From Hyaloscypha bicolor E (Eukaryota > Ascomycota > Leotiomycetes > Helotiales > Hyaloscyphaceae), in contig NW_020194546.1 of assembly GCF_002865645.1 (NCBI RefSeq), positions 407,970-471,969 on the forward strand: a stretch of 64,000 nucleotides of DNA. The letters run 5' to 3'. Below, in pieces: positions 35,388-46,393 of this stretch (positions are counted from its first letter, which is position 1; every line of letters begins with the position of its first letter). A model generated the notes under the pieces. The model saw only the letters and a list, made by a program, of their open reading frames with translations, was not told where the DNA came from and did not search any database. Both the position numbers and the translations under genes were made by a program.

Positions 35388-38300
35388 AGCTAATCTCTTT
35401 ACCCTTAAAGAAGATAGTTTAATAAGTAATTATATCTCGAAATCTGCAAAATATATAATCTCTTACTAAAGCTATTTCTATAGAAGAAGTTAACCAGATT
35501 AACCCCGATATAAGTAATAGTAAAGGCTTGTCTAATACTTTTAATAGGGCTTTTTAGGAGCCTCCGAGAGCTAGTAATAATAACGGAAATAATCCCGGTA
35601 ATAATTAAGATACCGAGATTAATACCCGAGTTATTATTGCCTAAGCTATAGAATAGGGCTTATATACTAAAGTCAAAGCACTCTAATAAAAACAAGAATT
35701 AGTAAATATAATTAACTAATATATCCTATAGTTAGAGTAATATAAGAGTACTCTTAGAAATATCTTATAATTTATTATATCTTATAAAAACTTTATTTAT
35801 AAGTCTACTTTATCTTCCTTAGTAATTCTTATTAGAGAACTTCCTAAAATAGAGTTAGAATTCATTCTTTTTCCTAATATAATAAGCTTTAAAAGTAATC
35901 TTAATACTATTTATTAGGAACTACTATATAATATCCTAAAGATATATTTAAACCGAGAGAAGCTTTTTAAAGTCCGGATACCTGACTTATATTATAGAAA
36001 GTTCCTTAAGAAATAAAGAATATTCGTATTTTTCTAGGAGGTAGTTTTTAGAAACTAACCTTAAACTTATAATAAATACTTTTCTAGAGTTAACTTTACT
36101 ATAAGTACCTTTAGGAATAAATCTTATAATATTTAGGAGGCTATAATAAAGTAAAGCCTACTATTATATAAGATCTATTAGAAGTAATTTAAGGCCTATT
36201 TAGCTAATATATTCTAAATACCTTAAACCTATTAATAAGATACCTTTAAGAAACTCCGAGATCTTTATTAGAAAAATAGTAAGATAATTACCGAGTTATA
36301 TACTCGGATAATTAGTCTCGAAATTAATTAGGACCTATATCCTAAAAAGAACCGGATCCGAATTCTTAATATTACTTTATCTAATTATAAGACTTATTAG
36401 ATATTTATATTTATTTTCTTAGGAAATAAGGCAATATCTATTTCCGAATAGTTTAAGAAAGTTCAGAAAGCAGAATATACTACTTATCCTAAATTAAGAA
36501 AAGTAAAGATAGAGAAGTCTAATAAGAATAACTTTGCCTCTAAAAACCCTAATTTAGTAAATTCTAATTTATAAGGCTATTAAAAAAGAAAAAATAAGTT
36601 CCAAAAATTATATAAGAAATCCTTAAGTAGTATTTTAGCCTCTTTAAGGCCTTAATAAAGTACTAGTTTTACTTTAGGTATAGTTTATTAGACTTATAAA
36701 TAGAAAGAATATTTCTTAGGAAATATAAAGTATTTCAAGTATATTAAATAGGCTTAATAGAACCCTAATAAGGCCAAAACTATAGAAGAGTTAAGGTATT
36801 TATAGAAGCAAGTTAATACTATAGCTATAGAGAAGTATTCTAGAGAAAATCCTCCTAAGAAATAGGGAAAAGAAAAGGCCAAATCTTAAATATTAATAAT
36901 TTTGGTTATAATAAAAAAGGTATATTACTTTATATAACTATTTAAATAAGATTAATATAGCCAGAAATAAGTGCCTTAGAAATATATAGTAGATTTAGTA
37001 ATACTGGATTAGATTATAACTTCCTTAATAATAATTAGGTTTAAAGCCAGGGCTTTATTACCTTAGCTAAATATAACTAAGAATTTATAACCTTTTATAA
37101 GAACTAATTTAAGATCTATTAAGCCTATAATTTTAAAGTATTTATTATAAATAATTATAATAGGATATATTCTTTTAAGCTCTAGTTCTATAAATATAAG
37201 AATATTAGCTTTTATAGCTTTATCTTTAATATGGAATTTTATAAAGCTACTCTTATATAATATATAAATTATATTAAGAAATAATAGATATATATACCTA
37301 TATAGCCTAATAATATTAAGATTCTAATACTAAAAAAGTTTAATAAGAAGCTTAACTAGTATCCTAAGCTAGTACCTCAAGTCTTATTTTTAATTAAAAG
37401 CAAATATAATTATCCTAGATAATAGACTTCATATATTTATAATAATTACTAGGTTTCTGCTTTATTATATAGTTCTAGTAATACTAAATAAGAGTTTTTA
37501 ATATAGTAAATTAATATTTTCCGGAAAAAAGCCTTAGAAATACCTATTTATTTCCGGAATAATAAATATAAAGATTTCTTAGAGGTTTTTAATTCTAATA
37601 AAGCTTTAGAACTTCCTAATCTTAATAATATTAAATACTCTATTAATATAAATAATACGGTTCTATATAGGCCTTTATATAATTTATTAGAAACCTAACT
37701 AGAAGTATTATATCTATATTTATAGGATATGTTTTATAAATATTAGATAAGGCCTAGTAAAAGCCTAATAAGGGCACCTATTCTTTTTATTCCCAAAAAG
37801 AATAAAGAACTATATCTTTATATTAATTATTATAAACTTAATTAAGTTATAATTAAGAATTAGTATTTGCTTTTTCTTATTAATAAGACCCTTAATTAGC
37901 TCTGAGAAGCCAAGATCTTTATAAAGCTAGATTTTAAATATATATATTATTAGGTAAGAATTTATAAAAAACACGAGTAAAAGACGGCTTTTAGGACCTG
38001 CTATAACTATTTTAAATATCTTATAATACCTTTTAGGCTAGCTAATATACTAGTTATATTTTAAATATATATTAATACTATACTTATAGGGCTCCTGAAT
38101 TATTTTATAATTATTTATTTAGATAATATCCTTATTTATTTCTGAAATAAGAATAAATATTATAATTATATTTACTAGATATTTACTAAATTATATAAAA
38201 ATAACCTATTTTATAAACTTAGTAAATACGAGTTTAATATTAAGGAAATCGAATTTTTAGGCTTTCTTATTAAAATAGAAAATATTTATATAGATTTTAA

Positions 38301-41300
38301 ATAGGTCTATAGTATTATTAAATAGCTAGAACTAGAATTATTTTATAATATCTAAGTATTTCTTAGATTTACTAATTTCTATTATAGGTTTATTTATTAT
38401 TATTCTCAAATAATTATAGGTTTAATAGATTTCTTAAAAGAAATAGAAAAAGGCCGGAAATCCGGTTTCTTTATATAGATAAATAAAGTAACTAAAAGCT
38501 TTAAGACTTTAAAAAAAGCTTTTATTATAATATCTATCCTAGTTTATTTTAATTCTTCTAAGAAAATTTATATTAAAACTAATATATTAAAATTCGTAAT
38601 TACTAGTACTATTTTATAATAAGTTAATCCTAGTAATAACCCGAAAAAATACTAGTATCTAGTAATATTCTAGTCTCGGAAATTCTCTAGAGCTAAATAT
38701 AACTATAGTACCTATAATAGGGAACTACTTATAATTATTAAAGCCTTTAAATATTAGTACTATTACCTTAAAGAGTTCAGGTTTATAATCGAGGTTATTA
38801 TAGACTATAATAATCTCTAATACTTTATAGAAATAAAATATTTAGAAAGCTATTAAGTATATTAGGTAATATATCTTATAATATATAATTTTAATATTAT
38901 TTATTATAGAAGCGCCTCAAATCTAGTAAATAGATCTAGTAAAAGACCTAATTATAAAAAAGGTCCTATTAATATAACTTGACTTCTAATTTTTTAGAAT
39001 AAGCTAAAGAAAGCTTTTATAATTATAATTTAGAGGTTTTTATAAATATCTAAAAAGTTTCCTCTTTAGAATAGATATTATTTAATACTTACTATATTTA
39101 TAATAGCTAAGAAGAAATATTTATTATAAGATAAATAAATAAATAATCTTATAAATTCCTTAATTATAGAATTAGTTAAGAAATAAGATATAGGGAAATA
39201 CCTTAAAGGCTCTACTATTATAGCTAAGATAATAGGGATATTTATAACTATATTACTTAATAAAACCAAAGACTTCTTAATTCCTTGAGTTTTTAAATTA
39301 AATAATTATAAATACCTAATTTCCTATATATAGATATATATGGCTACTAAAAAAGCTATAGTACTAGCCCCTTTATCTAAATTCCTTCTAGATATTATTT
39401 AGGTAGTTTAGAGAAATAATTCTTAATATTAGAATATTATAAAATAAAGGCTTAGTAAGAAAAATACTAAGAAAAAAGAAATCTAGAAAAATAATTCGGG
39501 CTTACTCAGGTATTATTTAAGAATTATTATATCTAATAATTCTGTTTTTTATTAAGAAGTTATAAAGCTTTATTATAATAACCTAATAGCTAGATATTAT
39601 AAAATAAAGAAAACTCTCGAGTTTCTTAGAAAGTTCTAGTATTAGAAGAATATAGAAAAAGATATTTATAATTATTATTAAGAATATAATATTTACTAGA
39701 GAATTAAGGCAAAGAAGTATTTATTATATAGTTTACTTAATAGTTTACTATAGCCTAAAAGACCCTAGGATAAGATTTTTATAAATTTTATTATAGGTCT
39801 ATTATTATATAAAAATCTAGTAAAAGATCCCGATTTTAATATAATTCTTATAATTATTAACTAGTACTCTAAAATAGTAAGGTATATTATATATTATAAG
39901 ACTATTAATTCTCCGAAGCTTACTAAGATTATATAGAAATATATTTTCTTAATCTTTAGCTCTTCTAATAAAATTGTTTCTAACTAAAAAATAGTATTTA
40001 CTAGCTAGTTCTAGTTCGCTTTCTACTTCTACTTAATATATAAATAGTATTTAAATATAGCTTATTATTCTTAGATAAATAATTAGATAAAAAAACAAAA
40101 CTAGACCCTAAAATACTATCTAAGATATTATTATAATATTTAAAAGAATAACTAGTTTAAGAAGTTATTTTTTATAGAATTTATATATAATAACTTAAAA
40201 TATTAGGTTTTATAGAATATATCTTTTTATATATATTATAAATATTATTCTTAACTTCTATAAAATCCTGAGAATAGAATTATAAGAAAGATATTAACTA
40301 TATATAAAAGGCTAGAAATTCTTAAAATAAAGTAAAAAAAGCTTAAGAATTTATAGTATTATATATAAAATAACCGGGAAACCTATTATAATAAGTACTA
40401 GTTAGCTAAATACTATTCTAAAAAAGCCTAAATAATACTATTAATAAGAAATATTAAACTTAAGATAGGAAAGCTTAAGCTAAAATTTATAAGTTTATTT
40501 AGGATTTTTAAATATATTAGTAATTTAGTATATAAATTAAAATTACTAAATATATATAATTATTTATATTTAACTTTCTATATTTTCTTTTTTAAAAAAT
40601 ATATAGTAAAAAAGAATTAGAAGCTATATTTATATTTCTTTAGAAAACTTCCGAAATTAGTAAATAATAATAAAGAATAAGAATAAGAAATAAAAGCTAT
40701 TATTAATTACTAATAAAATAATAGAAATAAGAAGTAATAGTATTTAATTAAATAGAAAGCCTAGCCTAAAAATTATAATACCTAGTTACTTATTTTTCTT
40801 AATCTTAAAAATTTTAAGGAATTTCTAAAATTATATAACTAAAACTATAGCTTAAAATCCAAAACTATTTTTTAATAATTTTTTAAAATTAAAAAGAATT
40901 CTAAACTACTAAGAAAAAGGCTATTTAAAAGAAAGAAAGAACTTAAATAGCTAAGAAAAGGCCCGGAATAATAATAGAAATACTTTTTCTCTGGGTTTTT
41001 TTATTTATAAAGATTTTCTAGGGTTTTATTAAGGCTTATAAGAATTATATTTAAATTATTAGAAAAAGATTTAGGATTAAGAAAGATTTATTATAAGTAA
41101 ACTAGCTATAAGTATCTTAAATAAATAAATTCTAATTCTTATAAATTCCTAATTTCTAAAGCAAGAATACTAAATACTAGCCTTATTTAGGACTTAGTAA
41201 AAAATTAGTTAATATTCTCTGGAATTTACTTATTTTTTAATAGGATATAGTTATACTATAATAATATTAGTATTAAGAATATTAAAAGAAATAAGTAAGG

Positions 41301-42622
41301 AACTTATAATAGTTATATATATTTTATAAAAGGCCCGAATTTCTAAAGTCAGGTCCCGAATAGCTATAAGTATTATATTATTAGTACTTGAAATACTAGT
41401 AGTAAATTATTTAGTAATCTTAGTAATAAGCTCGGTAATAAGATTAATACCTTAAAGATAGATATTATAGTATTTCTTTAAGAAATTAGTAAGTACCTAA
41501 ATATATTAGAAAAAACTTATCTTTGGGATACTAATTTAAATAATATTATTATTTGCCTTATTAAGACAGGAAGAAGAATTCTAAAGCTTATTAGTATTTT
41601 TCTAGTTTTTAAAAACCTAATTAATAGTATTATTTTTATTAGTATAATACTATTTAGAATATACTTTAAGAAATTTCTTAAAGGCTATAATAATATCTTT
41701 CTAGAACTAGTAAGCCTCTAATAAGTAATAAGAAATCTGAAATTATATTAGCTTTAATAGATATTAAAGCTAAAGAACTTACTAATATATAAGACTTAGA
41801 ATTCTTATTATAATAGTTATAATTCTTCTTGCCAGATACTATAATATATAAAGTAAAGGAATTAATAAGTAAATACTTGAAATATTTCAAGTATTTACTA
41901 GTAATAGGAAAGAAGGCTATAAGATTACCTTTATACTTATTATTATATAAGTAGATAATAAAGCCAGAAGAAGATATTATGAAATTAATTAAAAATAATT
42001 AAAGAAGGCTTAGAGAAGAATAGAAAAAGAGGCTAGAAGGCAATAATAGAAAAAGTTATTATATATATAGTTATTAGAAAGGAAGAAAGTATATAGTAAT
42101 ACGAAGAAATTCTTTTATAAAGGTAGAGAACTACCTGGATTAACTATTAGTTTTCGTACTAGTTCTAATCGGAAACTAGTATAACCGATTAATATATGCT
42201 TCCAGGAGCCTGTAAATAATCTCTAAGATCTCAGAAATATTTATATGGGTTTCTTATATGAATATTTATTAAATTCTTTCCATATAGCTATTTAGATTAT
42301 TCTAATACGAGATCTGACAGGTAGTATTAATTTCGTGGGATAGTGCCTTAGTACTTTAGATCGAGCTAATTAGAATACTCAGATCCCAAATAAAATCGCA
42401 ATTACTGGCTAGCCCCTATACCTGGGGTATAATTACCCTTTCTTCTCGCTTACTTAGCTCTAATCTAATTAGACGATTTTTATATCTATTATCCAGATCG
42501 TATTAGCAAAACCACCTCCCAAGATACTGGAAGTTTATCTCGATTAAATAATTAATTAATTAAATATTTACCAGGATAGATTAATAGATCTTGGGGACAA
42601 GATCCTAGGAAGGGGGTATAGT

Positions 42623-42920
42623 TATAATATGTACAGGGTCGCACGTGACTTAAGGGCATGTAACGAACCTCGGATGTCGCAGGTGTCGATTAGGGAGATC
42701 GGAGGCCCTTTGACTTCATAACTAACTACTATTTATATCATAAGCATTAGGCTTATAAATTACTAATTATATATATATTATTAGGGCCTCCTATTTAGAG
42801 GGGGCTTCCCTGGACCTTACAGGAGGGACAGAGATTAGTTCTGTACTGAATTTGACACTGTGGTTTCATAACTCACTAATTCATTCTATTGTCTTATTGC
42901 CTACTAACAAATACCTCACA
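42623..42920 (+). repeat. Right LTR of Gypsy-2 (nearly unmutated)
   Basis: 298 bp ending ATACCTCACA. Only the first few bases (TATAATATG for TGTAATGTG) look mutated. Confidence 0.92.
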
Positions 42921-44248
42921 TCTTATTATCCGCAAATAATCCTCATATAACCTCCAAGCCTTAATATGCCTCTATAGCCTAAGCCTCTTAATAATATAAA
43001 TAAACCCAAGTGCAAAAATGCCCGTTAGATATGTCCCTAATATCTCCTTAACCCCGGTTAAGGGTATGCGTTATCAGTGCGTAAAGGGTCGGACTCCCTT
43101 CGTTGGCGAGCGGAATAAGGTACTGATTTCTTATAAAGTCTCAGTCGATTAGAGACGGGCGGGCGAATCTTGTATATCGATATTAAATAATAGAGGAGAT
43201 ACGAGTCGGAGCGGTGGCGGCGGTAAAGGAGGAGGAGATTCGATCATTGTCGCCAGTTCGGGACTCAATCCTAGCCCTGTATCTCTCCAAAGAGATAGAA
43301 CAATCGGTGGACCGATTACTACAGGTTACCAGACCGCACCACGAGGAGGTATTGAGTCGTCGCGGTCTATTCGTATTTCTTATCAAGACGCTAAATATAT
43401 AAGCGAGCCTTACGAAAATCTCAAAAGCTCATTTTTACTTAAAATAGCCGCATTGAGATAAGTTTTAGTCTAAAATATAAGATAAGTAGCTAAATAGAAA
43501 GCCTAAATTAAGCAGAATATTTGCGCTACCAAAAGTTTTCTTATAAGAGAAGTGGTTCTAAAGTTAATTGTAATTAAAGGGGGAATTGGGTTCGGGAAAT
43601 CGATACTAGTATTAATACTATTGATACCTATCGATACCGGAAATTAAGGAATTTTTGCCGAGCCTGAACTGAATGCATCCTCCGACATGACGATGATGAG
43701 ACCGGCTGACCAGCGTGTGAGCAACACAAGCAACATACCTGGATCGCCTCCAACGAAGGTGGATAGAACTTGCATTCGTGAACTCGAGTATCGTTACTAT
43801 ATCCTCCACACCATGGCAAGCGTACCCGGTGGAGCTCTTCGGACGAACATCCTTCATGTCCTCGAACATCAATTGGATACCGGTACGCTGAGCTGTGTAT
43901 ACACTTAGTGCTCGAACGGTGAACTCGGTCTTCAGATCATCGCTGAGATCCTTGAAAGCATCAAACTTTCCGAGCATGTCTGCAGCAAGAGCTCTGACTA
44001 TCCACTGGCGGGCTTCGCTGACAGTAGATGAATCGCAAGGCTCCATCTTGTGAGATCTGCTATTAGAGGTGACCACGAAGGCCACATTTCCTTGACGGAT
44101 GTTGAATTAATCCTTCAGATACCTCTGGACAAATTTCGACTCTGGAGGGTGCGGCTTGCCAGTGTTCGATATGCCTCTGAAAACAGAAAAAGACCCCTTT
44201 GATGAGGTACTTCAGATGGTCCTCTTTCCATATTTTCTCAGGAGACAT

Positions 44249-45242
44249 TGCTGCCTGTCCGATGCACTGGCAGGGCAGATCTCTCAATTACGGTAGACAT
44301 AGCCTGCATAGGAGTACTGTGCGCGGTGCCTTAACTTCTACCATCGACTTCAGCCTTTCCCACATTTATGGCTTGGTGGGAATCGGAATCGAGGACAGAA
44401 GGACGCCAAAAGCATTGCCATACGACGGCCTTGTGCCGTTTAAGCTATAGATAGAGCAAGATCACTTGGTGCAAGAAAAAGCACAAGCCTGCCTTCAAGT
44501 CCACGACGATACAATAAGTTCTCAAACAGTAAGTTCGGGTCTTACAAAGTTTTGGGACGGTAGGTCTTGAATGCGTTTTCATGCGTAGCCCGCAGTAAGT
44601 CCACGCCAGACAATGAGATAAAATTCCACTTCAATCCTTCCTCAGCAATCTATCTTGAATATAAAACAACAGGGTTTGGGGATGAAATTCAGGGTCAACT
44701 GGCAGACCGTTCCGCCATGAGACACAGAACCCACTTGGGCTGTTTGGTACATCATAGGCAAGTCTCAAGTTGGAAGAGCTTTACTGCCTTCTCTATATGC
44801 CTCATGAATTTCTTACTCCGAAGCTGTGTCGAGAGAGTACACTACTCATAAGACATGACATCCAAAATTAAAGGTAATGCTAATGCGATGTTCTGCAGGT
44901 GTCCAGTGGGACGGGGTGTCGAGTCTTGGAGACACCCTCATGCCCGGAAGCACTTAGAATTATCCTCGACGCCTAAGGAGTTGAGTTTCTGGCAGCCTCG
45001 TGTCGTTCGGCTGGCTATTCGGTCGATGGAAATAACCATTCCTTCCATGGTTTACGAGGTTGCCACACCTTCGGCCCACCGATATTAAAAGATTTCACCA
45101 AGTACAATTATAAATTCTCATCGGAGCCCCCATTGTCCTTTTTTTTCTCTTGCCAAAACAACGGAAGTATATATTTGTCTACTAGAGCTGACAATACGAA
45201 GTCATATTCCCCTTCGTTAAAAGAGTAGTAAGCCGAGTTGGG
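44249..45242. other. Unassigned GC-normal stretch
   Basis: About 1 kb upstream of the zinc-knuckle relic. Short frames on both strands (longest about 94 codons at 44567-44851, plus) show no recognisable domain. It may be the old promoter of the relic or decayed coding DNA; I cannot tell. Confidence 0.45.
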
Positions 45243-45755
45243 TCAAATAACCAAGGTTGCTAAGGGTAGTGATTCGGGCATCTGCGAGTATCTATACGAG
45301 TCTGGCAGCGCGAGACGAATTGGAAGTATTCCACGAGGCCGCACATCTATGACAAGGTATGTCAGCCTTGTGTGCCAACGTATTTCGAACATTGCTGCAA
45401 TGAATTGGGTGGTATTTTTAACGTCTGCGATTCGAGGTCTTCTTATTAAGAAACCTTGTAGGAAATTTATGGGCACGGCGCCAGACACCTGGAACGAAAG
45501 GCTCTTCAAGTCGCCTCTGATGTGTTGTGTGGGACTATCTAGATCCGGAGCTATCGGGAGTTGTGAGGTTGTGTGCTGCAGTCGAGTTGGGTAGGACGGG
45601 AAAGGCTTCGAAGCCGCGAAACTAGCAGGACTCGCTATTAACACAATGGCAATCTGGGTCACACAAAGGGCTGTCAAAATTGAAGAGATCTTTAGGAACA
45701 TGGGAAACTGTTCAGGCATCGGTGCTTGTTGGAAGTTTTTTCGGGGGGAGAGCAT
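45243..45755 (-). CDS. Hypothetical small secreted protein
   Basis: Open frame of 170 codons, or 152 from the third methionine at 45701, which I prefer. From there a classic signal peptide begins (FLKISSILTALCVTQIAIVL, then SPASFA before a likely cleavage site). The mature part is about 123 residues, proline-rich at first (SKPFPSYPTR), without cysteines and without a domain I know. It sits in a 3-kb unmutated island inside transposon DNA, a setting in which fungal secreted effectors are often found; that role is inference only. Codon use looks normal and there are no internal stops. It could instead be a chance frame or a decayed larger gene. There is no transcript evidence. Confidence 0.45.
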   Translation of the reverse strand: MLSPRKNFQQAPMPEQFPMFLKISSILTALCVTQIAIVLIASPASFAASKPFPSYPTRLQHTTSQLPIAPDLDSPTQHIRGDLKSLSFQVSGAVPINFLQGFLIRRPRIADVKNTTQFIAAMFEIRWHTRLTYLVIDVRPRGILPIRLALPDSYRYSQMPESLPLATLVI

Positions 45756-46257
45756 TAGCCATTCATGCTTGGCACGACCCGTCGCATAAATTGCATAAAA
45801 TAGTTGGAAAAAATTAGGCGATATTGCTGAACTTGTGATTCATTGCATTAATATTACGAGAGTCTGAGGAGGCGCGTCTAAAGAAAGTGCAGTGATTTTC
45901 ATGTTTCTAGAGAAGTGACTACGGGCCCGTGTGGCTGCGACGGCCTCCCCGTGCCTGGCCCCAGGTAGTGGACTTGTCCCCCTTGTACCACAAAACTCAA
46001 GGGCGCCCGTGGGGACCTCACATGAGATATAAGCACTGCATTTAGTCAGTTTTGTAGGCAGCGTTTTGAGTCGAGGCAGACTTACTGGAAAGCTTCCGTA
46101 TTTACATAAAAACAAAATAAAAATTCCTTAGCTAGCTACTAGCTTATCTTTAAGTAATAATATAAGTCTTAGGCAAAAAAAAAATATATAGTTTAAAACA
46201 TTAGTCGAGAAGTGAAGCAAAAAAATAAGGAGACAAGGAAGCCAGCCGAATTAAGTT

Positions 46258-46393
46258 TAGCAATGCCTGGTTTCGATCCAGGGACCTCCGGGTGGTCTCA
46301 TGTTAGATATGAGCCCGGCGCGCTTCCCTGTACAGTTGTTAGTTTAGCACCAATTTGGGGCCGGTGGGTGTAATTTACGCTGCGCCACATCTA
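46258..46393 (-). pseudogene. Initiator-tRNA-Met-like gene relic with two internal insertions
   Basis: Minus strand: TGTGGCGCAG (A-box-like D-arm start) near 46390-46377. About 50 unrelated bases follow, then GAAGCGCGCCGGGCTCATA (D-arm end, anticodon stem and CAT anticodon). Next are about 14 bases in the intron position after base 37, then CCCGGAGGTC and GGATCGAAACC (T-arm/B box, with the A54/A60-type loop of initiator tRNA), CCAGG and the acceptor strand CATTGCT. The 5' acceptor strand (GATG) pairs poorly. The pieces match eukaryotic initiator tRNA-Met in order. The D-loop insertion and broken acceptor stem argue for a relic or a tRNA-derived SINE fragment rather than a working gene. Confidence 0.6.

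Larger units (their letters stand above)
35090..42920 (+). mobile_element. Gypsy-2 LTR retrotransposon nested in the hAT element
   Basis: LTRs of exactly 298 bp at 35090-35387 and 42623-42920, perfect TSD TCTTA at 35085-35089 and 42921-42925, total 7.83 kb. Decayed domains in plus orientation are: gag (35.45-36.9 kb), reverse transcriptase (about 37.7-38.3 kb, YLDD box now YLDN at about 38118, followed by EFLGFL), RNase H (38.5-38.9 kb), integrase with remnants of the HHCC finger (39.55-39.72 kb) and core (FINFIIGL near 39780), and a chromodomain-like end (40.65-40.85 kb). A purine tract AGGAAGGGGG precedes the right LTR. A second partial copy starts at 55040. Confidence 0.9.
34514..43666 (+). 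mobile_element. hAT-like DNA element, non-autonomous, holding Gypsy-2
   Basis: The ends are inverted: CAGGCTCGGCAACAAT at 34514 and its inverse ATTTTTGCCGAGCCTG ending at 43666. A further subterminal inverted match follows (about ATAGTATTAATAC then ATCGATT, near 34592 and 43605). Flanks AACTAAAT (34506-34513) and AACTGAAT (43667-43674) make an 8-bp TSD with one G/A difference. A CAG-type terminus and 8-bp TSD are hallmarks of hAT transposons. Removing Gypsy-2 leaves about 1.3 kb, with no hAT transposase or dimerisation domain visible. Strand is arbitrary. Confidence 0.8.
32556..44248 (-). pseudogene. Broken multi-zinc-knuckle (CCHC) protein gene, split by a solo LTR and a hAT element
   Basis: Minus-strand gene in three parts. 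N-terminal part, 44248-43667: AREWIV-like segment ARQWIVRALAADMLGKFDAF and a frame with stop and shifts. Middle part, 34505-34083: after the hAT gap comes FVKRYPQLSA, then zinc knuckles CKECHQIGH(stop)AGNC and CSRCGGKGHKPSVC, a knuckle with Cys-to-Tyr changes (CKRYNKFGHKAKGY) and CPNC. Last part, 33814-32556: CYKCSGSHAAKYC, then a coiled, charged region to a TGA near 33280, the same frame to about 32800 with ELPAGCVALHLASYV and FIDRKPCMGWSWIN, and a frameshift into an acidic tail ending at 32556. Codon use and GC are host-like. The family is unknown to me; it could be a host gene family or a gag-like gene. No reverse transcriptase adjoins it. Confidence 0.65.

Noticed and set aside
43214..43402. 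62-codon frame in the hAT element as an independent gene
   Set aside because: It is short, with no domain and no promoter evidence. It is kept only as a remark under the hAT finding.
45840..46115. 91-codon minus-strand frame beside the secreted-protein candidate
   Set aside because: There is no signal peptide, no domain and no sign of coding constraint.
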